Shown: positions 26,866 to 36,147, counted from the first letter of the stretch. The stretch: 64,000 nt of DNA from a bacterium (GCA_022072165.1 JAJVIF010000001.1:124001-188000), one strand, 5' to 3'. The notes: generated by a model from the letters alone, not told the origin. Made by a program: numbers and translations.

Positions 26866-27354
26866 ATGCCCCTCCCCTCACTTCCCGACCCACCGCTGCA
26901 TCTGGTGCTCATCACTCCCGAAATCCCGCCCAACACCGGGAACGTCGCCCGCACCTGCGCGGTCACCGGCTGTCGACTCCACCTGGTGGAACCGCTCGGG
27001 TTTACGCTGACAGATCGGGAGCTGCGACGCGCCGGACTTGACTACTGGGACTCGCTGGGGGTGCAGGTCTGGCCCGCCCTGGAGGCTTACCTCACCGGCA
27101 CCGCAGAGGCGCGACGCTGGTACTGTTCCACGAAGGGAAGTCTGAGGCACGATGAAGCCCCGTACGCCTGGGGCGACCATCTCGTCTTTGGACCCGAAAC
27201 CAAGGGGCTGCCTGCCGACCTGCTGGCGACTGCGCCAGACTCCGTTATCCGGATCCCCATGCGGCCCGATCAGCGGAGCCTGAATCTTTCCAACGCCGTC
27301 GCGGTCGTGACCTATGCCGCCCTCCAGCAGCTTGATTTTCCCGGGATGACCTGA
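26866..27354 (+). CDS. trmL: tRNA (cytidine(34)-2'-O)-methyltransferase, TrmL type
   Basis: TrmL is a SPOUT methyltransferase that 2'-O-methylates the wobble base of tRNA-Leu. This 162-residue protein shows the family order: LITPEIPPNTGNVARTCA, then FGPETKGLP and the knot IPMRPDQRSLNLSNAVAVV. ATG 26866 matches the conserved start; the frame runs back to 26707 without homology. No clear ribosome-binding site is visible, so it may be leaderless or weakly initiated. Confidence 0.92.
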   Translation: MPLPSLPDPPLHLVLITPEIPPNTGNVARTCAVTGCRLHLVEPLGFTLTDRELRRAGLDYWDSLGVQVWPALEAYLTGTAEARRWYCSTKGSLRHDEAPYAWGDHLVFGPETKGLPADLLATAPDSVIRIPMRPDQRSLNLSNAVAVVTYAALQQLDFPGMT

Positions 27355-27421
27355 CTCCGCTCTGTTATAGTTTGGAAGCTCCCGCACTTCGACCAGCCCG
27401 CAGGGTAAGGAGGAATCGGCT

Positions 27422-28144
27422 ATGCACACAGTCGCTATCGTGGTGGCCGCCGGCATTGGACGCCGGATGGGTCGCCGAGAGCCCAAAGCGCTGATTCCCA
27501 TTGGTGATCGACCGCTCCTCTACTACAGTGTCAAAGCCTTCAGTCTCGCTCCCAGCATTGACCGCATCGTGCTCACTGCACCTCCCGGATTCAACAAGCG
27601 ATTCGAACAGTTCGTTGCTGACCACGATCTCCACAAAGTGACCGCTGTCGTGCAGGGGGGCGATACCCGCCAGGCTTCTGTCTTTCAGGCGCTCGAAGAG
27701 TGTCCGGAAGAGACCACCCACGTGCTGATCCACGATGGGGCCCGACCGTACCTCACGGTCAGCAAGATCGAAGAGCTCATCACGCATCTGCGTGGGGGCG
27801 AGGAGGGGGTCGCGCTGGCGAATCCGGCGCGGTACACCCTGCGACGTCGGCTGCCGGAAGATTTCGCTGGCGAGCTCGTGGACCGGGATGAACTGATGGT
27901 GGTCCAGACACCCCAGGCGTTTGATTACGCCAAAATCCTCACGGCCCATGAACAGGCGCATCTGAAGGGACTGGAACTTCCGGATGACACCACCGTAGCG
28001 ACCGCCAACGGGATGCAGGTGAAGCTCATCAACGGGCACGACCTCAACTTCAAGGTGACCTACGCCTTTGACACCGAGATCGCCGAAGCGCTGTTGCCGG
28101 TCTGGCAGCGGACCATCGAGGCCGAAAAGCCGGTCAGCGTGTAG
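27422..28144 (+). CDS. ispD: 2-C-methyl-D-erythritol 4-phosphate cytidylyltransferase
   Basis: IspD transfers CMP to MEP in the non-mevalonate isoprenoid pathway. This 240-residue protein has the nucleotide-binding VVAAGIGRRMGRREPKAL, GGDTRQASVFQAL, the VLIHDGARPYL motif and QTPQAFDY. AAGGAGG precedes ATG 27422, and a TATAGT -10 candidate lies at 27366-27371. The next gene supplies the later pathway enzyme IspF. Confidence 0.95.
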   Translation: MHTVAIVVAAGIGRRMGRREPKALIPIGDRPLLYYSVKAFSLAPSIDRIVLTAPPGFNKRFEQFVADHDLHKVTAVVQGGDTRQASVFQALEECPEETTHVLIHDGARPYLTVSKIEELITHLRGGEEGVALANPARYTLRRRLPEDFAGELVDRDELMVVQTPQAFDYAKILTAHEQAHLKGLELPDDTTVATANGMQVKLINGHDLNFKVTYAFDTEIAEALLPVWQRTIEAEKPVSV

Positions 28145-28290
28145 CCCCGCCACTTCGCGACTTCCAGCTGTAGCCGCTCCCCCTCCTGGCTATTTTGGTC
28201 AGACCTGAGGCCGGAGCGGCTTCGGCATTTCATGAGCAGCTCACAGCGCCCCTTGTGATTCCTGCCCCCCTCACGCACCATGAGTCCCCT

Positions 28291-29298
28291 ATGCGCATCG
28301 GGCTCGGCATCGACCTCCATCGCCTGATTCACGACCCGTCACGGCCGCTGCTGCTCGGTGGCGTGGAAATTCCCGGCGACCTCGCGCTGGAGGGGCATTC
28401 GGATGCGGACGCGCTGCTCCACGCCCTGACCGACGCCATCCTTGGTGCCCTGGGACTCGGCGACATCGGCGAGTACTTCCCGAACACAGACCCGCGCTGG
28501 AAGAATGCCGACAGTCAGCGCTTCCTGGAACATGCCCTGGTCGCCATGCGGCAGCGGGGCTACGTCGTGTGCAACATCGATGCCTGCATCGTGGCGGAAG
28601 CGCCGAAGCTGATGCCGTACCGCAGCGCGATTCGTGCCCGCCTGGCAGACCTGCTCCAGGTGGAGCCCGAAGCGGTCGGTCTGAAGGCCACTACCGCCGA
28701 GCAACTGGGGTCGCTGGGGCGGGGAGAGGGGCTCTGCGCACAGGTCGTCGTCCTGCTCGAACAGGAAGAGAAGCCAGTCCCGCCCGCGTTGAAAACCGCC
28801 GCCGATGCCACAGAGGCGCGTAAGAAAACGGCCGCGAAAAAGAGCAGCGCGTCCAAAACCGCGATCCCGGAAGCGACCATCAATCCTGCCAGCGTCATGG
28901 GGAAGGTCATTCAGGTCTGGGCCGATGGCGCGAGTCGCGGCAATCCTGGACCTGCCTCCATAGGCGTGATCCTGAAGACCCCAGAAGGTGGCGTCATCCA
29001 CACCGCATCACAGCGAGTCGGGGAAGTGACGAACAATGTCGCGGAGTACCGGGCGCTGATTTACGCTCTCCAGATCGGCAGCGCCATGATGCCCTCGCGC
29101 CTGGAGGTCATGATGGATTCGGAGCTGGTGGTGAAACAGATGAAAGGGGAGTACCGCGTCAAAGACGAGACTCTGCAGGGGCTCTACCGTCAGGCAAAAG
29201 TGGCAGAAAGCTCCCTCGATACGGTGACGTATCGGCATGTCCCGCGGGAGCAGAACAAGGAAGCTGATGCCCTGGCCAACCTGGCCCTCGATTCCTGA
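28291..29298 (+). CDS. ispF: IspF (MEcPP synthase) fused to an RNase HI domain
   Basis: One uninterrupted 335-residue frame joins two enzymes. Residues 1-160 are IspF, which cyclises CDP-ME-2P to MEcPP. Metal ligands are Asp8, His10 and His36 (GIDLH, EGHSDADAL), with a KATTAEQLG motif at 132-140. Residues 161-203 are a Lys/Ala-rich linker. Residues 204-335 are an RNase HI domain with the catalytic set Asp212 (ADGASRGNPGP), Glu252 (NNVAEYRAL), Asp276 (MMDSELV) and Asp326 (KEADALAN). ATG 28291 begins at the conserved MRIGLGID; the frame opens at 28195. No ribosome-binding site is seen before the internal Met203. Confidence 0.92.
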   Translation: MRIGLGIDLHRLIHDPSRPLLLGGVEIPGDLALEGHSDADALLHALTDAILGALGLGDIGEYFPNTDPRWKNADSQRFLEHALVAMRQRGYVVCNIDACIVAEAPKLMPYRSAIRARLADLLQVEPEAVGLKATTAEQLGSLGRGEGLCAQVVVLLEQEEKPVPPALKTAADATEARKKTAAKKSSASKTAIPEATINPASVMGKVIQVWADGASRGNPGPASIGVILKTPEGGVIHTASQRVGEVTNNVAEYRALIYALQIGSAMMPSRLEVMMDSELVVKQMKGEYRVKDETLQGLYRQAKVAESSLDTVTYRHVPREQNKEADALANLALDS

Positions 29299-29313
29299 CA
29301 GCGAGCTGACTGC

Positions 29314-32300
29314 TTAGAAGATCGTCACCTTGTACGAGGCTCTGATCGGATTCGACAGCGTCTGAGTCCCCGCGAAGACGTAGATCTCCCCGTTGTGGAC
29401 TGCCGCCGCATAGCCATAAATGGGGTTCGGCAGAGGCGAGCCGCTGCATGAGGCTGTACTCAGGGTGGTCCACTGACTCCCCGCCGCCGCCGTCGGGTCG
29501 AACTGATAGATGGTCGACTGCGCCACCGCACTGTCATTCAGGCCCCCGATGATGTACGCCCGGTTGTTCACGACTTCCACTTCATACAGCCAGCGATGGG
29601 CCGGTGCCAGGTCTTTGGCCACCCAGCTCGGATTAGTCGCGGTCAGGTCGTACTCGGCCACCGTCCTGGCATAGCTCTGTGCACCGCCGGCGGTCTCATA
29701 CTGCCCCGGCAGGACATACATCTTGCTGTTCAGCACTGCGACTCCATGCGCCCACTTGCGATCCGTGAAGGCCGGGATCGCGTTGCCGAAATCATTCTGG
29801 TTTGTCCATGTATTGGTCGCAGGGTTGTACACGGTAGTGGTGTTGACGCTGTTGGCGATCGATCCACAGCTGAATTCGTTGTACTCCCGGAATCCCCCTG
29901 GCAGCCAGAGGCGGTTGTTCCAGACCGCCCCAGCGGCGCGCCAAAGGCTCGGGTTGAGATTTGACCCGTTCGCAAAAGCGTTAGTTCCCAGATCAAACCA
30001 GCTGGTAGGGTTGTAGTGGAAACTGCAGGTCGAGACATAGGTCCCTTCGCCGCCGAGACAATAGATGCGATTGTTCAGCGCCAGCACCTCCAGGCCGGAC
30101 CGTCCCTCGCCTGCCTGGAAGCCCGTAAAGGTTCCGGGTAGCTGGGTGTAGCTGTTGGTGGCCGGGTCGTACTCCCACATCGCGTTGACTCGCCGGTTCG
30201 CTGAAGCCCAGTCTGGACTCCAGCCGCCAGCAATGTAGATCTTTCCGTTCAGGGTGTCGGCGGAATGCTCATACACCCGGATGGGGAAGTCGGCGATAGG
30301 GGTCACCGAGTAGCACGTTGGGGTGCCCCCGGTGGCGGTGACCGTCAGCGTCACTTCCGCGCTGTCCTGAGGCAGATTGTCCCGGACCTTGGCGCGTGTG
30401 ACTGTGGAACCAGCAGCCGAGTAAGTGCGGGTAACGACCGTCCCGATCGTAGCGCCGGTGACTTCAAAACCATTGCCCCCATTACCGTCAAGGTCGTAGT
30501 GCCCGGCAGGGTTCGACCAGAGGCCCAGGTCATCGGTGGAATCGACCAGGGTGAACTCCACCGTATCACCCACGCTGATAGCGAGCGGGCCAGGCGCGGG
30601 AGTCCAGGCGACATCTCCCTGCTTGCGTGCCTTGTACACCGCTACCGGCGGATTGTTTGGGGCCGGATTCACGGTGAGTGTCAGCGATACGGGGAGCGAA
30701 AACTGCAGCGTGGAGTCCTGCACCTTCCCGCGGATGTTCAGACTTCCGGCACTGCTGTAAGAGAGCGTCGCGACATTGCTGATGGCCGGGAGTGTGGTCT
30801 CAAAGCCGCCATTGCTCCCGGTGCCAGGATTTCCGTCGAGATCAAAATGTACGGCTGGCGTGGCCCAGGCATTGAGATCATCGGTGGAGTCGGCCAGCGA
30901 GAACTCGACGTTTTCGCCCGTGTTCACCACCAGAGGTCCAGGGGCGGGAGTCCAGGTCGGATCCCCGACCCTTCGCGCCTTCAGGCTGGCGACCGGCGGG
31001 TCATTCGGCGTCGCAGGATCGACCATCACCTCCACCAGCTGGTAGGTCGTAAAGTCCCGCACGAACGACTGCACACCACCATAGGCGAAGCCTGGCAGCG
31101 CCAGGGCTCCGTGATAGGTGTCCACCGCTGCGAGGACGCCGTAGTAAGTGCCGGGGAGCGGATTGTTGACATTCCCAACGCTGAGGGATGTGGTCCAGGG
31201 AAGCGACAGCGAACCATCTCCCGACGGGAATGAGGTGACCGTCTTGACCACCGGATCCAGTGCCGGGATGCTCAGGTGTACCGCTTCCAGGGTAGACGTG
31301 TGCGGCACATCAGTCCGGTTGAGATAGTCCGGAGCCAGGGCGAAGTTTTGCGGCCCGACCCCCACCAGGCCCGCCTGCCAGTCGCTGATCGCGACCTGGA
31401 TGCTCTGCACGACCCCGACCGCACCCTGTGTCCAGGCAGGGACCGGGGCAGCTTCCAGCAACACCGCTTCCTTGCGATTAAACGCGGGCAGGAAGTAGAC
31501 AGGATTCTTTCGGGACCCCGGTTGTCCAGTCGGGATGGCCCGGACTGCTGGCTGGCCATAAGAAACCTCGATCAGCAGCAGTGCTTCGAATTTGTTTCCC
31601 CGCACCACCATCGCATCGGTGGAGATTACGACCCGCTGGACATCGTCCGGTGACGCCATGCTCATGCGCCGATTGGCGATCCCAATGCCCTGGACTTCCG
31701 GGTCCGGATCGATGTCAGTGAAGAAGTCGAAGTAGGGGTTGATCGTCCCGGCATAATTGCGGGGCGTACCCACCAGCTCCGGGTGCTCCGCCAGCCAGTC
31801 GTAGCGACCGGTATAGCCATCAGCGTTGAGGATGAGCCCTCCTTCCACTTCGACAGGCGATGACTGCGTGCCATCGATGCCCCCCAGGACCGGACCGAGT
31901 CCCGGATAGCTGGTGACGAGCTGTGGTGTCACCACAATTACCCGGGGATCAAAAACATCCAGATCCTCCCGGGCGTCGGTCGTCCGGAAGGGATGTCGCA
32001 TCCGGAGGTCCACAAAGAGGTCCCCACCGCTCGTCCGCCCCATCCCCCTGATGCCAAAGCAGTCGGCGCACGGGCTCCCCTGAAAGTACTCCGCGACCTC
32101 CAGGGCAAAGAGGTCGCCGATGATCTGCCCTGCCCGCGTTGTCGGGAGCGAGAGCGCCTGAACTCCCGCAGTTAGCCCACCTTCGTGCTCCTCGACCCGC
32201 AGGTCGAAGACTCCGAACGGCACCGCCACGCTTGTGTGCTGGTCAAGCTGCAGTGTGGTAGCGGGATCAGCCACCGGGATTACCGGAGGTTGTGATGACT

Positions 32301-32376
32301 GTTGGCAGGAGCACAGCAGCAGCAGCGCTCCCAGGAGGAGCAGGGCAGAGGTGACAGGAGGTGCAGTCGGTGTCAT
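29314..32376 (-). CDS. Large lipoprotein: shared module, two PKD-like domains, Kelch propeller
   Basis: This 1020-residue protein has a lipobox LLCSC near residue 24. Residues about 30-450 are a module shared with the genes at 32541, 34413, 36210 and 55702. It includes GDLFALEV, a SPCADC pair, HPF, REDLDVFD, NADGY and NPVYFLPAFNRK. Two tandem PKD-like repeats follow (about 455-570 and 572-680), each with APGPLxxxxGxxVEF and DSTDDL. Residues 690-1020 carry Kelch-type repeats (GKIYIAGGW, NRIYCLGGEG, SKMYVLPGQY, NRAYIIGGL). GGAGGTCGAA precedes ATG 32376. Probably surface-exposed; function unknown. Confidence 0.85.
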   Translation of the reverse strand: MTPTAPPVTSALLLLGALLLLCSCQQSSQPPVIPVADPATTLQLDQHTSVAVPFGVFDLRVEEHEGGLTAGVQALSLPTTRAGQIIGDLFALEVAEYFQGSPCADCFGIRGMGRTSGGDLFVDLRMRHPFRTTDAREDLDVFDPRVIVVTPQLVTSYPGLGPVLGGIDGTQSSPVEVEGGLILNADGYTGRYDWLAEHPELVGTPRNYAGTINPYFDFFTDIDPDPEVQGIGIANRRMSMASPDDVQRVVISTDAMVVRGNKFEALLLIEVSYGQPAVRAIPTGQPGSRKNPVYFLPAFNRKEAVLLEAAPVPAWTQGAVGVVQSIQVAISDWQAGLVGVGPQNFALAPDYLNRTDVPHTSTLEAVHLSIPALDPVVKTVTSFPSGDGSLSLPWTTSLSVGNVNNPLPGTYYGVLAAVDTYHGALALPGFAYGGVQSFVRDFTTYQLVEVMVDPATPNDPPVASLKARRVGDPTWTPAPGPLVVNTGENVEFSLADSTDDLNAWATPAVHFDLDGNPGTGSNGGFETTLPAISNVATLSYSSAGSLNIRGKVQDSTLQFSLPVSLTLTVNPAPNNPPVAVYKARKQGDVAWTPAPGPLAISVGDTVEFTLVDSTDDLGLWSNPAGHYDLDGNGGNGFEVTGATIGTVVTRTYSAAGSTVTRAKVRDNLPQDSAEVTLTVTATGGTPTCYSVTPIADFPIRVYEHSADTLNGKIYIAGGWSPDWASANRRVNAMWEYDPATNSYTQLPGTFTGFQAGEGRSGLEVLALNNRIYCLGGEGTYVSTCSFHYNPTSWFDLGTNAFANGSNLNPSLWRAAGAVWNNRLWLPGGFREYNEFSCGSIANSVNTTTVYNPATNTWTNQNDFGNAIPAFTDRKWAHGVAVLNSKMYVLPGQYETAGGAQSYARTVAEYDLTATNPSWVAKDLAPAHRWLYEVEVVNNRAYIIGGLNDSAVAQSTIYQFDPTAAAGSQWTTLSTASCSGSPLPNPIYGYAAAVHNGEIYVFAGTQTLSNPIRASYKVTIF

Positions 32377-32473
32377 TTCGACCTCCGGAAGTCAATACTG
32401 AACGAGGGGGGAACGGTGAGTATTGTGCCGCAATCACTGGTAAAAATCGACAGACAAACGCTGCTGGATCAGT

Positions 32474-32511
32474 ACAAAAGACCGGACCCCGGTGCAGGCA
32501 CCAGGGTCCGG
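32474..32511 (-). terminator. Terminator of the 32541-33986 lipoprotein gene
   Basis: A 13-bp stem with one G-T pair (32482-32494 with 32499-32511, loop CAGG) is followed on the minus strand by TCTTTTGTAC. It separates this gene from the next one downstream. Confidence 0.85.
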
Positions 32512-32540
32512 AAACGGAAGACTTCGCTCAGGTTCGCGGA

Positions 32541-33986
32541 TTAGGCGATGTCAACAAAGACGACCTGAACGACGATCGGGTGCTGCTCGTTGCCGGAGGT
32601 GACCGGAACGGGGACAGCCGCGTTGTTGAGGGTCAGACCCTGCTCAAGGCCAGCAGCAGCGCTGTCCTGCTCGTCGACGAGGCGGACCGCGACGTACGCA
32701 CCAGCGTCCACACCACCATCAGCGCCATCGGCGTTGGTGATGGTCACGCCAGCATAGGTCACCGGATCTTCGACAGAGCCGGTACCAGTCGGAGTCGCGC
32801 TGACCGCAGCCTGAGCACCCAGCTCGCCAGCACCCAGCTCGATGGAGGCGATGCCGGACGCATTCGGGATCTCAGCCAGGCCGGTGCCGACGGTGGTCGC
32901 GAAGTCCTGGTCCACCACGGAGATGTCCGCCGTGATGGTGGAAGCCGCAGCCGCGCCGAGGGTGCCGGAGAGGTTGCTGAAGCCGACGCTCTCCAGGTCG
33001 ACGGCGCCGTGGGGCATCCGGTACGCGAAGAGGGCGGTGTTGTCCTTGGGCAGGCGATTCGCGCGCTTCTCAGCAGCGTTCGCACCACCGCGGGGATCGG
33101 TGTAGTTCGCGATGACAACGGCATCAAGGGAGATGGTGTTGCCAGGAGCGATGTTCAGGGTGACGAAGTTGCTCGCGGTCTGGCCCTGGTGCAGGACACC
33201 ATAACCAGTCACGTTCGGGGTGCCGGTCCAGGCGGAGACGTTGCCCCAGTTTCCGGAGGTCGCGTAGTTACCAGCGGAGTTGCCACCGTTGGAGATCGCA
33301 GCGCCACCGGCATTGGCGGTGCGGGAGTTCAGTCCCTCATCCACCAGAGCGCGGAACGGCCACGCGTTGGTGCCGTTGGAAGCGGTGTGGAAGCCGTCGA
33401 GCATGCCCGCGGGGTTGTAGTACCCATTCGCGTTCAGGATCGCCTTCGGGTTCAGGGTGATGTTGCCACCACCGATGGAGAAGGTGTAGTCATCGACGTG
33501 ATTGCTCTGGGTCGGGTCATCAACCGTTGCCGGGGCATCCACGAGGAAAACGACACGGCCGGAGATCCCGAGGTCCGCGCGGTTGCCGGCAGAAGCCGTG
33601 CCACCGGGGTTGGACGGGGACGGGAAGGCGTGGGCCACCTGATAGTTGAAGTCGATGGTGTCGTTCACCAGGTCGAGGTTGGTGAACGTGTTGGTGGCGG
33701 CCGGAGCCACAACCACACCGAAGTTATCGACGTTCAGGAAGAAGAGGTCGCCGATCGCCGCGCCACCACGGGCGGGGATGGCCTCGACCTTGGCGGTGCC
33801 AGCGGCAACGTCGAGGTCGAAGTGGAACGCGCCGGCGATGCTGGTGAGCGCGCCAGAGGGATCCACTTTCAGATCGCTGTCAAAGTTCGACAGCGCAGCG
33901 CCAGACGGAGCAACGGCGGAAGAGCCGGAGCAGCCCATCAGAGCGAGAACGGCGGCGCCAACGAGCGCCACGGTGAGAGTTCGCAT
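32541..33986 (-). CDS. Lipoprotein of the shared-module family (member 2)
   Basis: This 481-residue protein has a signal peptide and lipobox LALMGC, with Cys19. It consists almost wholly of the family module. Landmarks are GDLFFLNVDNFGV, QVAHAFPSPSNPGG, NRADLGISGRVVFL, NPAGMLDGFH, GYGVLHQGQTA, DPRGG, KRANRLP and FAYRMPHGAVDLE, ending SGNEQHPIV. It is closest to the 34413 gene. A leader of about 167 nt separates it from a TATAAT box. No enzymatic motif was found; I infer a structural or binding role at the cell surface. Confidence 0.85.
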   Translation of the reverse strand: MRTLTVALVGAAVLALMGCSGSSAVAPSGAALSNFDSDLKVDPSGALTSIAGAFHFDLDVAAGTAKVEAIPARGGAAIGDLFFLNVDNFGVVVAPAATNTFTNLDLVNDTIDFNYQVAHAFPSPSNPGGTASAGNRADLGISGRVVFLVDAPATVDDPTQSNHVDDYTFSIGGGNITLNPKAILNANGYYNPAGMLDGFHTASNGTNAWPFRALVDEGLNSRTANAGGAAISNGGNSAGNYATSGNWGNVSAWTGTPNVTGYGVLHQGQTASNFVTLNIAPGNTISLDAVVIANYTDPRGGANAAEKRANRLPKDNTALFAYRMPHGAVDLESVGFSNLSGTLGAAAASTITADISVVDQDFATTVGTGLAEIPNASGIASIELGAGELGAQAAVSATPTGTGSVEDPVTYAGVTITNADGADGGVDAGAYVAVRLVDEQDSAAAGLEQGLTLNNAAVPVPVTSGNEQHPIVVQVVFVDIA

Positions 33987-34159
33987 GAGTTATGCATCCT
34001 GTCACGATCGTGATGAGGAAAGAGGAGCGACCCGCCTGGGAATACTGCACCCTGCAGTCGTTCCATGCCTCGTCCCCCCTGCCTCCGACAAGCTGCCGGG
34101 GGCATATGCATGCGCCGTGGCTGCAAACACGACGTCGATTGGGGGTACGGACAGAGGCC

Positions 34160-34188
34160 ATTATAGCCACCATTTCCCTTAGATGCAC
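34160..34188 (-). promoter_or_regulatory. Promoter and long leader of the 33986 lipoprotein gene
   Basis: A minus-strand TATAAT (34160-34165) with a 17-nt spacer to GTGCAT (34183-34188). The predicted leader to ATG 33986 is about 167 nt and contains a hairpin with a perfect 6-bp stem (ACTGCA-GGG-TGCAGT, 34048-34062). The 426-nt gap 33987-34412 holds this leader and the terminator at 34310-34343, and no gene. Confidence 0.6.
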
Positions 34189-34309
34189 CCGCCAGCCCTT
34201 TCTTTGCGCGCCTGAAACATGATTTCCCCCGTCGGGATGCATTTTCTCAGGCTGGTAGATGATCCGGTTCCCGGGGAGCGAATTCCCTCAGTATCCCGTA
34301 GTCATGCAT

Positions 34310-34343
34310 CAAAAAACCGCCGCCCGGTTGCCCGGGAGGCGGT
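34310..34343 (-). terminator. Terminator of the 34413 lipoprotein gene
   Basis: A 12-bp stem with one mismatch (34316-34327 with 34332-34343, loop TTGC) is followed on the minus strand by six T residues (34310-34315). The intact terminator argues the gene was functional recently. Confidence 0.88.
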
Positions 34344-34412
34344 TGGTCTTGATCAGGCTTAACCCCTCCGCTGGAGGCAGCGCACTCCAGGGTGGGGGTG
34401 AGCGAGGTTCCC

Positions 34413-35855
34413 TTACGGGATGATGGTCACAAAGTGCGCCCGATAGACCACCGGGTGCTGCTCGTTGCCGGAAGTGACGGGCACGGGGATGGCGGCGTTG
34501 TTCAGAGTTAGCCCCTGCTCGAGGCCAGCGCTGGCACTGTCCTGGGCATCCACGACCCGGACCGCGACCCAGGCGCCGTTGTCCACTCCACCAGTGGTCC
34601 CGACTGTGTTGGTGATGTCGATGCCTGACTGCGTCAGCACGTCTTCCCATGTTCCCGCGCCGGTGAGGCCCACGGTCACAGCATTCTGTGCTCCCAGTTC
34701 CCCAGCAGCCATGGTGATGGAGTCGATGTTCGAGGGGTTCGGGATTTCTGTCAGCCCTGTGCCTACAGTGGCGTTGTGGTCCTGATCGACTGCGATGAAG
34801 GTGACAGGCAGGGTTGAACCAGCTGTGGCACCAACCTCCATATTGCCCGCGGGGAGCAGCACTACGGCCTCCAGGTCTGTTGCGCCGTGGGGCATCCGAT
34901 ATGCAAAGAGCGAGGTGTCGCCCTTGGGCAGGCGGTTGGCACGTTTCTGAGTCGCGCTGGTGCCACCACGGGGATCGCTGTAGGTCGCGATCACTACCGC
35001 CTTCATACTGAGTGAGGTGCCCGTCTCCAGCTTGAAGGCGATAAAGCCGTTCGCGGTCTGCCCCTGATGCAGGACCCCGTAGCCCGTGGGAGTTGTCCCG
35101 GTCCAGGCCGCGACCGTGCTCCAGCTGTTGGTGGCGGCATAGTTGCCGAGAGAGCTGCCTCCATTTGAGATGGGAGACTTGGTCACGGAATCGATACGCG
35201 GAGTGCCCATCCATTCCTGTACCAGAGGCATGGCCGGCCAGGCATTCGTGCCATTGGTCGGGGTGTGGAAGCCATCAAGCATGCCTGCCGGGTTGTAGAA
35301 GCAATACGCACCAGGAGCCGCCTTGGCGTTCATGGTGATGGTGCTATCGCCAAAATCGAAGGTGTAGTCATCCACATGGTTCGGCTGACTGGGATCATTG
35401 ACCGTCGCCGGGGCGTCGATCAGGAAGACCACCCGGCCACTGATCCCCAGGTCCGCGCGGTTACCCGCGGAGGCTGTACCACCAGGGTTCGAAGGTGCCG
35501 GGAACGCGTGAGCCACCTGATAGTCGAAAAGCACCTCCTCCGTGAGCGGCTGATAGCCAACACCGGTCACCTTCAGTGACACTCCGAAGTTATCCACATT
35601 CAGGAAGTAGAGATCACCGATCGCCTGGCCACTCCGATGCACCAGCGGCGTGATATCCGCGGTCTCGGACGCGGCATCGATGTCGAACTGGAAAGCCCCG
35701 GCCATGGACGTCATGAGGCCCGAACCGGTATCTACCCGGACGGAGGGAACGAAAGTTGCCGATTCGTGTCCGGGAGTGAGAACCTGGCTGCCGCCGGATC
35801 ATCCGAAGAGAGGGAGCAGCGCGAGGCAGCCAACGGCTGCGGTAAGCGTTTTCAT
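34413..35855 (-). CDS. Lipoprotein of the shared-module family (member 3), in-frame TGA at lipobox Cys codon
   Basis: Reading from ATG 35855 gives a normal signal peptide (MKTLTAAVGCLALLPLFG). Codon 19 is TGA (35799-35801), exactly where the neighbour at 33986 has its lipobox Cys19 (TGC). The frame then continues without further stops as SGGSQVLTPG into the intact family module to 34413, giving 480 codons against 481 for the neighbour. Landmarks match member 2: GDLYFLNVDNFGV, KRANRLP, FAYRMPHGATDLE, SGNEQHPVV. If TGA terminates, the only product is a 433-residue cytoplasmic fragment from ATG 35714, which has no ribosome-binding site. It could be a fresh pseudogene, a sequence error or a read-through/Sec case. 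Confidence 0.75.
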
Positions 35856-35940
35856 GTGTCTTGCGCCTTGTGGTTGTGATGAGAAAAACCCGGTTTCTCC
35901 GCTTTTGGCAATCGCCTGCCACGACTGAGGCGTGCGAGCC

Positions 35941-36012
35941 TGCTGATAGCCGCCACACGTCCTGTGCGGCGATCGCTGCTGATAGCCGCCACACGTCCTG
36001 TGCGGCGATCGC
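35941..36012. repeat. Perfect 36-bp tandem duplication in the leader of the 35855 gene
   Basis: Two identical 36-bp units (35941-35976 and 35977-36012) are followed by 7 nt of a third. Each has a GCCGC/GCGGC inverted repeat and a GCGATCGC palindrome. The duplication lies in the predicted 5' leader. The remaining 354-nt gap 35856-36209 holds a terminator (36148-36186) and no gene. Confidence 0.9.
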
Positions 36013-36147
36013 TGCTGAGGCAGACGCAGCGTCATGGAGAAACGCTTGGGAGCCACAACCATAACACGATGCAGACTTGGAACAGTAACTGTTTTGCAGC
36101 CCTAAGCCTGGTCCCAGAAGTACCAGCCTGCAGCGACACCGGGATCG

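Noticed and set aside
32361-34013. A 550-codon open frame on the plus strand opposite the 32541 lipoprotein gene
   Set aside because: The opposite strand has a signal peptide, lipobox, family homology and a terminator. The plus frame has no ribosome-binding site and an Arg/Val/Asp-rich composition typical of GC-rich antisense frames.
33987-34165. c-di-GMP, cobalamin or THF riboswitch in the lipoprotein leader
   Set aside because: The leader lacks the conserved boxes of these classes that I know; only generic hairpins are visible.
34413-35855. Genome-wide recoding of TGA as sense
   Set aside because: TGA ends adk, truA, trmL, lspA and ispF at the expected lengths, often overlapping the next start. 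Only the single lipobox codon is anomalous.
35941-36012. CRISPR-like 36-bp repeat
   Set aside because: The two units are directly adjacent with no spacers, and no cas gene is nearby. It is a tandem duplication.
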